Notes under the pieces: generated by a model
Database searches by the model: none
What the model saw: only the letters and a program-made list of their open reading frames with translations
What the model was told of the DNA's origin: nothing
Part shown: positions 17,575 to 27,400 of the stretch, one piece after another
Position numbering within the stretch: position 1 is the first letter of the stretch
Layout: the number at the start of each line of letters is the position of its first letter
Position numbers and translations under genes: made by a program
Source: Phycisphaerae bacterium
GTDB lineage: Bacteria > Planctomycetota > Phycisphaerae > SM23-33
NCBI GenBank assembly: GCA_030745875.1
Contig: JASLNT010000031.1
Coordinates: 1 to 64,000, forward strand
Direction: 5' to 3'
DNA length: 64,000 nt

Positions 17575-18570
17575 CTATTCGGCCGCGGCGGGCTGGGTTG
17601 TGGGCGTAGGCTTCTTGTATCCGCGAAGCGTCGGATCGGCGTCGGCGTCGGCTTTGCGGTACAGCGTGGTGGGGATCAGTATCTCCGGAGGCACTTCCTC
17701 GCCTTCGGAGTGTTTGACGACAGCGTCCACAACACCCTCGGCGATCAGCCTTGTCGACTGGACGGCATCGGCGTAGATATGCCCTTCCTTGATCGCATGT
17801 TTGCCTTCGGGCATACCGTCGAAGGCGACTATCTTGATCTGACCTTCCTTGCCCTCGGATTTCAGTGCGGCGTATGCGCCGAGTCCGGTCGGATCGTTTA
17901 TCGCAAAAAAAGCGTCCAGATCGGGAACGGACGTGATGATCTCTTTGGTAACGTTGAAGCTTATGGCGCGATCTCCTCCGGCGGGGAGAATCTTGACGAT
18001 CTCGATGGGACTGTTGGCGTCCTTCAGTTCGTCCTTGAAACCCTTGACGCGCTGTATCACCGACTCGACCTCCGGGTAGTCGAGGATCGCGACCTTGCCC
18101 TTGTTGCCGAGCACTTCCATTATCGCCTTGGCGGCCAGGCGCCCGCCGGTGTAGTTGTTGGTCGCCACGTGGCAGACAACTTCGGCGTCCGGGGCCAGTG
18201 ACTTGATGTCGCACGTGAAAACGGGAATGCCCGCCTTGTTAGCGCGCTTGATGGATTCGCCGACCGACTTGGAGTTGACCGGGTTAAGGATGATAGCGTT
18301 GACTTTACGAGAAACAAAATCGTTGATGTGATTGTCCTGCGTGGCCTCGTTTACCTCGGCGTTGTAAATAATCACGCGATAACCGTGTTTCTTCGCCGCC
18401 GCGGTAACATCGTCGGCGAGATCCTTGAAGAACGGGTTCTTCATCGTCAACACGGAAAACCCGATAGTCTTCTGATCCGCCCCAGCCTCCCGATCACCGC
18501 GATTACAACCGGAGACGCAGAGCACAGCAACAACCATCGCCGCCGGCAAACTCAATCCGAAACTCTTCAT
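17575..18570 (-). CDS. Sugar-binding lipoprotein of the ribose-type ABC importer
   Basis: A 331-residue periplasmic-binding protein of the PBP1/RbsB type. The signal peptide ends in lipobox VSGC (Cys22). The mature part starts with the typical TIGFSVLTMKNPFFKDL, then the NDFVSRKVNAIILNP and AFFAINDPTGLGAYAAL segments that line the sugar site. It captures the sugar outside the membrane and delivers it to the permease encoded two genes downstream. Ribosome site AAAGGA lies about 8 nt before ATG. The C-terminal tail is Pro/Thr/Ala-rich and may be disordered. Sugar identity cannot be read from the sequence. Confidence 0.94.
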   Translation of the reverse strand: MKSFGLSLPAAMVVAVLCVSGCNRGDREAGADQKTIGFSVLTMKNPFFKDLADDVTAAAKKHGYRVIIYNAEVNEATQDNHINDFVSRKVNAIILNPVNSKSVGESIKRANKAGIPVFTCDIKSLAPDAEVVCHVATNNYTGGRLAAKAIMEVLGNKGKVAILDYPEVESVIQRVKGFKDELKDANSPIEIVKILPAGGDRAISFNVTKEIITSVPDLDAFFAINDPTGLGAYAALKSEGKEGQIKIVAFDGMPEGKHAIKEGHIYADAVQSTRLIAEGVVDAVVKHSEGEEVPPEILIPTTLYRKADADADPTLRGYKKPTPTTQPAAAE

Positions 18571-18680
18571 AGCGGGTTCCTTTCGGTTCTATCTACGTAT
18601 ACACCAATAGCGCAGGAATACAGTATTACCGCCGAAATGGTCCGCGGGCAAGAACGTAATCCACGCCGTCCGGGTCTGGA

Positions 18681-21600
18681 TCAGGGCTTTTTGGGCTCGG
18701 GGGCTTTCACTTTCGGTCGTGAATACATCGGCAGGTAGCGGTAGTAGACCTCCAGCGACAAAGTGCTCATCGCCGTGGACATCACCCGCCCGCCCTTTCC
18801 GGACGTCCATTGGCCTTTGGGCTCCCAACTTCCGATCGCGTCGCCCTTGCGAACCTGCATAGACAGCAGCGACTCCTTCATCTGCTTGTTCCAGAGCTCC
18901 CATACCGGACCCTGGTGCTGGAACATCGAAAGACAACCGTAGTACCAGTAGTAGTAATTGGGTCTGCCCTTCTGGGGCAGATTGATTTTGATCAGCGACA
19001 CCGAGTCCTCCATCATGGGATCGGTTGGGCGGACGCCCATGATCTGCTGGCAGAACATGGCTTCGGCGGTCATCGTCGGCGTGGGACTCCTGTTGCCCTG
19101 ATAGCTGTACCTGCCGCCGCTCTTACCGCTGGAAACGCTCTTAAGATACTTGCGTGCGAGAATAAACGGATCCTCGGGCACGCGAAGTCCGGACATCCGG
19201 GCGCTCGTCAGCGCCATCACCTGCCAACCCACCACCGAAGTGTCACTGTCTCTGGACCCGTACTTGTACCGCCATCCGCCCTCCTTGTTCTGGGCGCGGA
19301 TGATGAAACCAACCGCCCGCCGAAGCGGATCGAGCAGTGCGGGGTCTTTGGTCATACCGTACGCTTCAGCCAGCGCCATCGTCGCGATGCCCTGGTCGTA
19401 CATTCCCTGGCTGTTGCCGCCCGTCAAATCTCCCTTTTCATCCACTTGCGAGATAAGCCACTTCACAGCCTTGGTCATCGGAACCTGGTACGGGCCTTTC
19501 TCGGTGTGCTTGGCGCCCCATCCAAAGTAACAGAGCATAGCGAAACCGGTGGCGGCGTTGTCGTGTCCCTTGGCTCCGCCGTGCTTGTTAGCGTCCCAGC
19601 TTCCGTCAGCCTCCTGGGTACGAGTGAACCAGTCAAGCGACAGGCGGATAGCCTTCTCCGTCTCGTCGCTGCCGCCGAGCCTCTTCAGGACGCGGTTGCG
19701 GTTCAGCGGATTACGCAACTCGTAGTTTGACTTCCTGTCGGCTGGAGCCGCCAGATCCGTGACTTCAGCTATTCTCAGTCTGGGAGTTTTGCGTGAGACC
19801 ATATCTCCCGGTCCGATCAGGCTCGGAGCTCCGCTCGTATCGGGACCTCTCTCAGCGTAGAGGGGAGCGATGAGCATATCACCGGTTCCAGAGCTGTTGC
19901 GAGGAGCCGCTCTCGCCGGAGCAGGCTTGCCTCCCAAAGGCTTGCCCACCATGTTGCTCATAGCCGGAGCCCCGCCGGACAGCTTAAGAGGATTCGTAAC
20001 TTTCGCCGTGCCCGTTTTCGCCTGTTTGGCGCCGTCGGCGCGCTGCTCCAGGGTCTGGTCGGGCGAACCGAACTTCACCGGCCCGATCGCAGTGACATCG
20101 GGCTTTGGGATGTTCTTGTGCTCGACAGCCTTGAGCGGATCGATGGAGGCTTCGGAAACCTCGAACTCCACTTTCGACGGTTCAACGGGCGTGGTGTTGA
20201 CGGGCGCCGAAGGTTTGTCGACGGCCTTGTCGGTGGATGCAGTCATCACAGGAGACGCTTCGGCGACCTCAAACTTGGTCGCCACTTCCGCCGTCTTGGT
20301 CTTCTCTATCTTCTCGGAGGGTTCGGGGTTGGTCTCGAGTTCGATGTTCGTTTCAAATTCGACTCGCTCAATCATCGCCACGTCCGGATTGGCGTGAGCC
20401 TGGGTCTCCTTCGTCGGAGTTTCCTTGGTCTCCACCTGGAGTTGGGTGCGTTCAACCTGGAAGTCGGACGAGACCATGGCGCGCGGGGCTACGTCTATCG
20501 GCGTTATGGTCGGAAGGAGCATCGGTTCGCGATTCGACTCGACGCGGACCAGTTCGGGCGTGAATTTGATCTCGGCGACTGACTCGCGAATGTCCACCGA
20601 CAGTTTATCGCTGGCCAGCGCGTCGGCGTCTACGGAGATTTCCATTGGATCGCCCGCCGCCTCGACCAGCGCCGCAGTGATCATCCAAAGGCTCATCAGG
20701 ATCAACACCAGCGCGTGCATCGCCGCCGATCCCATCAGGCATCGCATCAACAGCCCGACCTGTTGACGGTTCTCGGACTTCAACCACCACAGCAACAGCG
20801 CCAATAGCGTAAGAAGACCCGCGAGCAAACCGATCAGCCACCACATAATGCTCTCGAGGAACGACAGGGCTTTCTGCACTTCCGAAATAGGCGTCAGCGT
20901 AGTTCGGTAGAGGAGCACTCCGCTCTTGCCCTTGATGTCGCGATCGGAACTGAAGATCATCTCGAATCCGCCGTCGGTCAGCACTGGAGACGACTCGCTG
21001 GCGTTCGTGTTAATCGGGTCGCCGACATTGTCCGGAGCCTGGATTACGCCTCCGACCACGAGGCTGCGGTAGATATCGTACCCGCCGTAACCGCCGACGC
21101 GATTCGACGCGAAGTACACGTGACGCCCGTCATCGGAAAAAGTCAGAGAATGTTCGGAACTGGGCGAGCTCAGCGCTTCGAGGTGTCGGGCCTGCAGCGG
21201 GATGCCCAGATAGACAGACGGCGCGGTGCGGATCGGTTTGGGTTTCCAGACTGTCTTGAGATTCTTGTCGATGGTCCTGACCAGCGCGGTGGTCATATTT
21301 CCGTCGATCTTATACATGGGAAGGTAGCGGTAATACACTTCAAGCGAAAGCGCGCCCATGGCGGTCGCGACGAGCTTGCCCGATTCCTTCCACTGGCCCG
21401 GAGCCCAGGTTCCCGCGTCGGGGCCTTCCTTCTCCTGCCTTTCAACCAGCAGTTCCCTAACCGTAAGGTTCCACTTCTTCCACAGCGGAGACTGGTGCTG
21501 GTAAAGAGAAAGGAACCCGTAATACCAGTAGTACATATTGGTCTTGCTCTTGGCGGTCGGAAGATTGCTCTTGCCTCTTCGCTTGCCGTTGCGGTCAGCA

Positions 21601-23123
21601 CTGCCCACCAGGTACTCCGCCGATTCAATCTGACGCGGGTCCGAGGGCTTGGCGCCCAGTAGCTGCTGAACGAACATGCCTTCGGCGACCATGGCGTCCT
21701 TGGGGCTCGGACCGGTATATCCGTACAGGCCTTTGTGCTCGCCTCCGCCGACTTTGTCCAGCCACAGCTTGGCCCGATCGAACGTCTTTTCGGGAATCTC
21801 AATCCCCGCCACCGACGCACAGTGCAGCGCCATCATCTGCCATCCGAACACAGACGTATCGCCGTCGCGCGTCCTGCTGGTGTAGCGCCATCCTCCGTGT
21901 TCGGGGCTCTGACAGTCCACTATCACTTTCACCGCCTGCTTGAGCGGATCGAGAAGCGCCTTGTCCCTGGTTATTGAATACGCCTCAGCCAGCGCGATAG
22001 TCGCCATACCGTGAGAGTACATGCCCTGGCTGGCGGTTTTGGAATAATCGCCTTTGTACTTGTCGCCTTGGGCGATAAGCCATCCGAGAGCCTTCTTGAT
22101 GGTCTCCTGGTACGGACCTTCTTCGTCATGCCTGGCGCCCCAACCGTAAAACGCCAGAACCGCCATCGCCGTACCGCCCACGTCATGCGAAGCGTTGCCC
22201 CCGTGCTTCTTCATCGACCAGTGCCCGTCGGGCTCCTGGTTGCGCATCATCCACTCGAGGGCCTGCTGGACGGCGCGCTCGGTCTCGGGCGTTCCGCCGA
22301 GATCTGCGATAATGCTCTCCCGATACTTCCTGTCCCTGAGCGGGTTGGCGTGTTTCGAAAGCGACATTTTGTCGACTACGAAGATGTCGTAATCGCTGGG
22401 GATATCCCCCCGCACCAGACTCTGCCAGAACCTCCGTCTGTCACCTTCGGTCCTGAGTTCGTCCGCCGGTTTGGGACGGTCCGAGGAAATGTAGATCTTG
22501 TCTTTGGCGGGATTCATCATCGGCCCGCGTTCGTTGAACTCGCTGTTGACCTTCGGCCCGACGTTCACCGGCGTGCCCCAACCGTAATCGGTCTTGGGCG
22601 ACACCCAGATATCGTATCCGCCCGTACCGTCGGGGCGATCGGAGGCGAACAGCAAGTGCTTTCCATCCAATGTTATCGACGGCTCGATCTCGTTGAACTC
22701 GGTGTTGACCGTGTCGATCAGTTCGGGGGTGGTGAAAGTTTTCCCGTCCTCGTTGCGATTCGCTATATACAGGTTGCTCTTGGCGCCCTTCTCGGTCAGG
22801 CGGCGTGCGAAGACGATCGTCTTACCGTCTTTCGTCAGACCCGCCGACGTGTTGTCGGGCAACTCGTTAATCGCCCCGCCGATCAGTTCGACCTCTTCCC
22901 AAGCCATCACCTGGGTCTCGCCATTGCGATCCTTAACGTGGAAACCGTTTCTGGCGGTGTAGGCCTTCCACTGGTCCGGATAGAAATTCGCAAATGCGAT
23001 CACACCGACGACGGGCAACGTCAGCAAGGCTACAACTAGCCATACCAGGACGGTCCGCAGCGCTTTATGCTGGCGCGGAGGTTTTATCGGAATCTTCGGT
23101 TGTTCTTTCTGGTCTTCAGACAT
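18681..23123 (-). CDS. Giant envelope protein with beta-propeller repeats and two terpenoid-cyclase-like toroids
   Basis: A 1480-residue membrane protein. Order: cytoplasmic Pro/Lys-rich tail; helix about 22-48; TolB/PD40-like propeller repeats (SITLDGKHLLFASDRP, residues about 150-225); a first alpha-toroid (about 275-610) with QW-type repeats (QEPDGHW, GGWRYTS); more PD40 repeats (about 635-750); two helices (about 763-820); a long Thr/Glu/Val/Lys-rich linker (about 830-1140); a second toroid (about 1150-1475; QEADGSW, GGWRYKY). Toroids resemble squalene/prenyltransferase repeat folds, but no DxDD acid motif is visible, so they are probably binding or scaffold domains. It is the last gene after TPR, ExbB and ExbD genes; the TM-linker-domain end resembles TolA/TonB. 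Confidence 0.88.
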   Translation of the reverse strand: MSEDQKEQPKIPIKPPRQHKALRTVLVWLVVALLTLPVVGVIAFANFYPDQWKAYTARNGFHVKDRNGETQVMAWEEVELIGGAINELPDNTSAGLTKDGKTIVFARRLTEKGAKSNLYIANRNEDGKTFTTPELIDTVNTEFNEIEPSITLDGKHLLFASDRPDGTGGYDIWVSPKTDYGWGTPVNVGPKVNSEFNERGPMMNPAKDKIYISSDRPKPADELRTEGDRRRFWQSLVRGDIPSDYDIFVVDKMSLSKHANPLRDRKYRESIIADLGGTPETERAVQQALEWMMRNQEPDGHWSMKKHGGNASHDVGGTAMAVLAFYGWGARHDEEGPYQETIKKALGWLIAQGDKYKGDYSKTASQGMYSHGMATIALAEAYSITRDKALLDPLKQAVKVIVDCQSPEHGGWRYTSRTRDGDTSVFGWQMMALHCASVAGIEIPEKTFDRAKLWLDKVGGGEHKGLYGYTGPSPKDAMVAEGMFVQQLLGAKPSDPRQIESAEYLVGSADRNGKRRGKSNLPTAKSKTNMYYWYYGFLSLYQHQSPLWKKWNLTVRELLVERQEKEGPDAGTWAPGQWKESGKLVATAMGALSLEVYYRYLPMYKIDGNMTTALVRTIDKNLKTVWKPKPIRTAPSVYLGIPLQARHLEALSSPSSEHSLTFSDDGRHVYFASNRVGGYGGYDIYRSLVVGGVIQAPDNVGDPINTNASESSPVLTDGGFEMIFSSDRDIKGKSGVLLYRTTLTPISEVQKALSFLESIMWWLIGLLAGLLTLLALLLWWLKSENRQQVGLLMRCLMGSAAMHALVLILMSLWMITAALVEAAGDPMEISVDADALASDKLSVDIRESVAEIKFTPELVRVESNREPMLLPTITPIDVAPRAMVSSDFQVERTQLQVETKETPTKETQAHANPDVAMIERVEFETNIELETNPEPSEKIEKTKTAEVATKFEVAEASPVMTASTDKAVDKPSAPVNTTPVEPSKVEFEVSEASIDPLKAVEHKNIPKPDVTAIGPVKFGSPDQTLEQRADGAKQAKTGTAKVTNPLKLSGGAPAMSNMVGKPLGGKPAPARAAPRNSSGTGDMLIAPLYAERGPDTSGAPSLIGPGDMVSRKTPRLRIAEVTDLAAPADRKSNYELRNPLNRNRVLKRLGGSDETEKAIRLSLDWFTRTQEADGSWDANKHGGAKGHDNAATGFAMLCYFGWGAKHTEKGPYQVPMTKAVKWLISQVDEKGDLTGGNSQGMYDQGIATMALAEAYGMTKDPALLDPLRRAVGFIIRAQNKEGGWRYKYGSRDSDTSVVGWQVMALTSARMSGLRVPEDPFILARKYLKSVSSGKSGGRYSYQGNRSPTPTMTAEAMFCQQIMGVRPTDPMMEDSVSLIKINLPQKGRPNYYYWYYGCLSMFQHQGPVWELWNKQMKESLLSMQVRKGDAIGSWEPKGQWTSGKGGRVMSTAMSTLSLEVYYRYLPMYSRPKVKAPEPKKP

Positions 23124-23143
23124 AATTCACCGCTCCAGATCGG

Positions 23144-23593
23144 CTATTCGGTCGCAACGTCGGCGTAGGCGATTTTCGCCTCGTCGACCCCTCCGTTGCG
23201 GCATGCGGCTACCGCCTTGGCGACATCGCCATGCAAGGCCAATCTGTCACCACGAATCAGTACTTTCTGAGTCTTATCCGCCGTCACTTTGTCGGCCACC
23301 ATTTTGCGAAGCTCCAGCAAATTGATCCGCTTTCCCTCCACAACGTAAAGGGCCTCGTCCGGGTTGGCGTCTTTGCTGTGAACATCTCTAACGTTAATAA
23401 CCATCACCTTGGATTGGCTGCTCAGCGACGTATGTTTTCTCTGAACGGCCGTGAGTTTGACCTTTATGTCATACTCTTCTTCTTTAAACGTAGTGGTCGC
23501 CATGAAGAAGATCAGCAGGATGAACATAACATCCAGAAGCGACTCCAGGTTGATTATACCTTGACCGGCGCTTTCTTCGCGTCGAAATCTCAT
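23144..23593 (-). CDS. ExbD/TolR-family biopolymer transport protein
   Basis: A 149-residue protein with a short cytoplasmic N-terminus, one transmembrane helix and a periplasmic domain. The helix holds the conserved proton-relay Asp in SLLDVMFILLIFFM (about residue 21), and the periplasmic end has the family sequence VLIRGDRLALHGDVAKAV. With ExbB it would form a proton-driven motor in the inner membrane. Spacing is 10 nt from the ExbB gene and 20 nt to the large toroid protein gene, so the three are one operon. Confidence 0.93.
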   Translation of the reverse strand: MRFRREESAGQGIINLESLLDVMFILLIFFMATTTFKEEEYDIKVKLTAVQRKHTSLSSQSKVMVINVRDVHSKDANPDEALYVVEGKRINLLELRKMVADKVTADKTQKVLIRGDRLALHGDVAKAVAACRNGGVDEAKIAYADVATE

Positions 23594-23603
23594 GGTTCTT
23601 TTC

Positions 23604-24419
23604 CTATTCAGCGTCCAGGGTTACTTCATCGGCGGCCGACAGCGTCGTTGTCCCGCCCTGACCGTATGCCGTGTATTCCAGGAATTCGATCGCCTGGTCG
23701 TCCATGTGGTCCACAATCGAGTCGACGCGATGGCAGAGGATCTCGTATACGATAACCACCGGAATCGCCAACGTAAGTCCGGTGGCCGTGGTGACCAGCG
23801 CCTCGTAGATGCCCGTGGCGAGACGGTCGGCCTTACCGACGCCCATCGCAGACGCCGACTGGAACGCCGAGATCATACCGTAAACCGTGCCCAGCAGGCC
23901 CAGCAGCGGAGCGACGCGAGCTATAACCGACAGCGGTTTGAGGCTTCGCTTCATCTTGTTGACTTCGCGGGCTCCGGCGTCTTCGATGGCTTTTTCCATC
24001 GCCTCGTCGCCCTGGGGGGCGCGGCTTATTCCGGCTCTGAATATGTTGCTTATCGGACAGGGAGTCTGATCGCAATACTCCATCGCCGAACTGTAATCCT
24101 TCCGCCCGCCGGAGAAGCTGCCTCGCAGACCTTCGCTGAACTCGGGAGGAATGAGTTTGTTGCGGGTGAGGCTTATGAAGCGTTCAACAGCCACCCCCAA
24201 CGCGAGCACCGAACACAGACCGAGCGGGAACATGACGTATCCGCCGGCCATTATCAGGTCCAGGACGTTTTTGGGTCCCTGGGATTCAGCTGTTTCTTTG
24301 GCGCCGGCTCCGACTCCAGCTGCGCCTTGTGCGAGGCTCTCTGCCGTAAACGCCAGACCTACTAGAAACATCATCGCTATGGCAATCTGGCAGACTGCTC
24401 TTTTTGTATCTGACGACAT
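23604..24419 (-). CDS. ExbB/TolQ/MotA-family proton channel protein
   Basis: A 271-residue protein with an N-terminal signal-like helix, as often seen in planctomycete members, then three family helices. The first is about GGYVMFPLGLCSVLALGVAV; the last two lie in the conserved APLLGLLGTVYGMISAF and TTATGLTLAIPVVIVYE segments. It forms the stator-like pentamer around ExbD and uses the proton gradient to drive an envelope partner. The partner is likely the 1480-residue protein encoded downstream or the TPR protein encoded upstream. Confidence 0.93.
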   Translation of the reverse strand: MSSDTKRAVCQIAIAMMFLVGLAFTAESLAQGAAGVGAGAKETAESQGPKNVLDLIMAGGYVMFPLGLCSVLALGVAVERFISLTRNKLIPPEFSEGLRGSFSGGRKDYSSAMEYCDQTPCPISNIFRAGISRAPQGDEAMEKAIEDAGAREVNKMKRSLKPLSVIARVAPLLGLLGTVYGMISAFQSASAMGVGKADRLATGIYEALVTTATGLTLAIPVVIVYEILCHRVDSIVDHMDDQAIEFLEYTAYGQGGTTTLSAADEVTLDAE

Positions 24420-24452
24420 ATTCCGGATCCTTTCGATTCAGGTTTTCTGCTG

Positions 24453-27400
24453 CTACTGCAGTTTCCGCAGGAGGCTCTTGGCGACTGTGGCCGCGGCGCT
24501 CTTGGGAAATCTCTCGATTACTTCGTTATAACGCTTGATTGCTTCGTCTTCGTTCTTTTGTGCTTCGCGTATTCGCCCGAGTTCGAGCAGGGCTCTTGCG
24601 GACCATTGCGGGAAGCTATACTTGGTCTCCACGCGAATCAGTTCGGTGATCGCATCGTCGAGCTTGTTTGAAACAAAGAGGCATTCGCCTATCTGGAATT
24701 GGGCTCTGGCGCTGAGCGCATCGTTCTTCTTGCGAGCGATCACAATGCGATACTGCTCGATGGCCTGGGGATACTGCTTGCGATTCTCGTATGACCACCC
24801 GAGCGCAAACGTAGCCTGGGGAGCAAGCGGAGAATTGGGATAGAGCTTCAAGAGTTCCTGGCAGGTCCGGCGCGATTCGTCCCACTTGTTCGTGAAGCCT
24901 TCGCATTCGGCCTGCCGCAGCAAAGCCGGCGCATGCGTGGGACCCTTGCCCGCGGAAACCGCCTTGCGGAAATGCTTGAGCGCCTCTTGGTATTCGTGGA
25001 GTTTCATCCGGGCCTCACCGGCCTGGAAACTCGCCGACGCGTTAGTGGAGCCCTTCTTGTTCTGCAGGGCGGCCATCTCCTCCAGCGCTGCGGCGCTGGC
25101 TTCGGTTTTCCCGGTCTTCGAGTAGCTCCATCCCAGCAGATACAGCGCGTTTTCCCTTAGCGTTCCGGTCACTTTCTTTTCTGCGTCGGGGTTCAGCAGA
25201 CCTTTCATCGCAGCAATAACCAGATCGTACTTCTCAGCGTCAAACTGTATCTTGCCCATGTCGATCGTAACATCGGGGATAAGTTTATGTGTGGGATGCT
25301 TCTTGATGAATTCGGCGAAGATTTCGACGGCTTTGCCCGGTCCGCCCTGAGCGGGAAGCTTCTCGACGCACTTGCCCTTCCAATACAAGGCGTTGGGAAC
25401 TTTGTCGCTGCTGGAGTACTTGGTCAAAACGGTGTCGAAATACCCGAGGGCGGCGGCGTATCGCTTCTCGTCCTGCTTCTTGTTGCCCGAACTGTCCTGC
25501 CTGGCCATCGCCAGACCAAGGTAGTAGGCGCCCTGGTCGGCCTTGATGGGATTGGGGCCTGACATCATCTTCTTCAGGGCGGCCTCGGCGCTCTTTACGT
25601 CTTTGTTGCGAATGTGGAGTATCGAGCACTGCAGGGCGGCGTCCTGTGCGAACGGATGATCTGGGAAGGCTGCGACTCTGGCGAAGTATCCTGCGGCCTC
25701 CTTAAGCTTGTTCTGCTTGAGGTAAACCCAACCGAGATAGTACTCGGCGTTTCCATCGCCTGTTTCCTTCTTGTGTTTGAAGTACTGAATGGCCGTCTGG
25801 AGATGCGATGCGGCTTCGGGATAGATTCCCGCCTCGTACAGCAGTTTTCCCAGTTCGATGCGCGCCTTCTGGCTGTGGCGCTGCTTCTGCAGGGTCTGCC
25901 GGTACTTCTGGGCTCTCTGTTGCCTCCGCTGCCTCCTCTGGTTCCTTTCTTTCTTGGAGAGTGTCTCGTCGTCGGCGTCTTCGACCGCCTTGCCCTTGTC
26001 GTCGCGCCGGACGTACTGAGTCGAAACCAGGCCCCTGAGAACAGCGATCGCCTTCTCGTTGAGTTTTTGCCTCTGACACGCTAACGCCAGGTTGTATATC
26101 GCCGTATCGACGCTGGTGCTGGTAGGCTGTTCGTCCAGGAAGGTCTCGAGCGCCGAGATGGTCTCTTCCCACTTGGACAGATGGAAATAGCAGTCACCCA
26201 GCATGAAGTTAGCCTCGTTGAAGGCCTTGTCGCTGTGGTCGCCGGCCAGCAGGGTCGTAAGGTGCTGAGCGGCTTGAGCCCACTGTTTGGCTCCGATGTG
26301 AATCTGGGCGACCCGGAAGTTAACCAGCGGTATCCGCGGATGATTCGGCGCGGTCGACAGGATTTTCATGTACACCGCCAACGCTGCAGTCGCCTTCTTG
26401 AGCATCAGCAGGTTCTCGGCCTTGACGAACAGCACCTCGGGCGTAGTCGCGTCAGTCGGATGTTTCGTTAGAAAGTCCTCGGTCAGTTTCATGGATGCGT
26501 CATACTGCTTGGCCTGGTTCAGGCAGAACGCCTGGAGGCGCAGGAATTCGACCGATTGGGGCGGTTTCGAGAGCGCCCTTGCGCGTCCGAACAGTGCGGC
26601 CGCTTCGGGGAACTTCCTCAAGCGCATTTGCGCGGCGGCAAGTTCGTTGAGCATACCGGGCATTTCAGGCGTTCCGACGAACTTCTCTATCACCGGAGTC
26701 AGTATGGAAACCACCGTCGCATTGGAGTTCTGGCGGGCGTAGGTTCGCGCCAACCACAGAGTCGCCGGAGCCATCAAGTCGGACTTCTCGCTAAGTTGCT
26801 TGAGATACGAGGTGGCTCGGTTGTAATCCTTGATCTCAAGGTGCGCCCTTCCCAGATACAGGCGAACTTTCGGGCTCAGCTTGCTCTTGGAATACGTCTT
26901 GGTGAAGCTCAGCAGCTCTTCAATCGCCTTCTTGTAGTCTTTCTGCAGGAAGTAAACCACGCCCAGATCGTAGTGCGCATATTCGCTATAGACGCCTTTG
27001 CTGGTCTTGGCGACTTTGGAGTACATCTCGGCGGCTTCTGCGAACTTACCGGTAAGTTGCTTGCACTCGGCCAGTCTGAAAATCGCGCGGTGGACTAGTC
27101 GCGTGTCTTTGCTGGTGGCGATGAGCTTCTCGAAAACCGCCGCCGCCGACGCGTACTCTTTGAGTTTCGACCGGGCTACGGCGCCCTGAAAACGCACTTT
27201 ATCGACGTGCGGAGAGGTCGGAGCGTTAGTCAACAGCAAGTCCGAGGCCTTAACCAGTTCCTTCCACTTACTCTGAAGGTAGAAGGATTCGACCAGACCC
27301 ACGCGAGCGTCGGTGGTGGATTTGCTCTTTGGGTCTTTGTTGTTGGCGATGGTCCAGGTGAAAGCCTTCTCAGCCTCGGAGAATTTGCCCAACTCCAGCA

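Noticed and set aside
16495..18201. Plus-strand open frame of 568 codons
   Set aside because: Antisense to the sugar ATPase and binding-protein genes; no domain or ribosome site.
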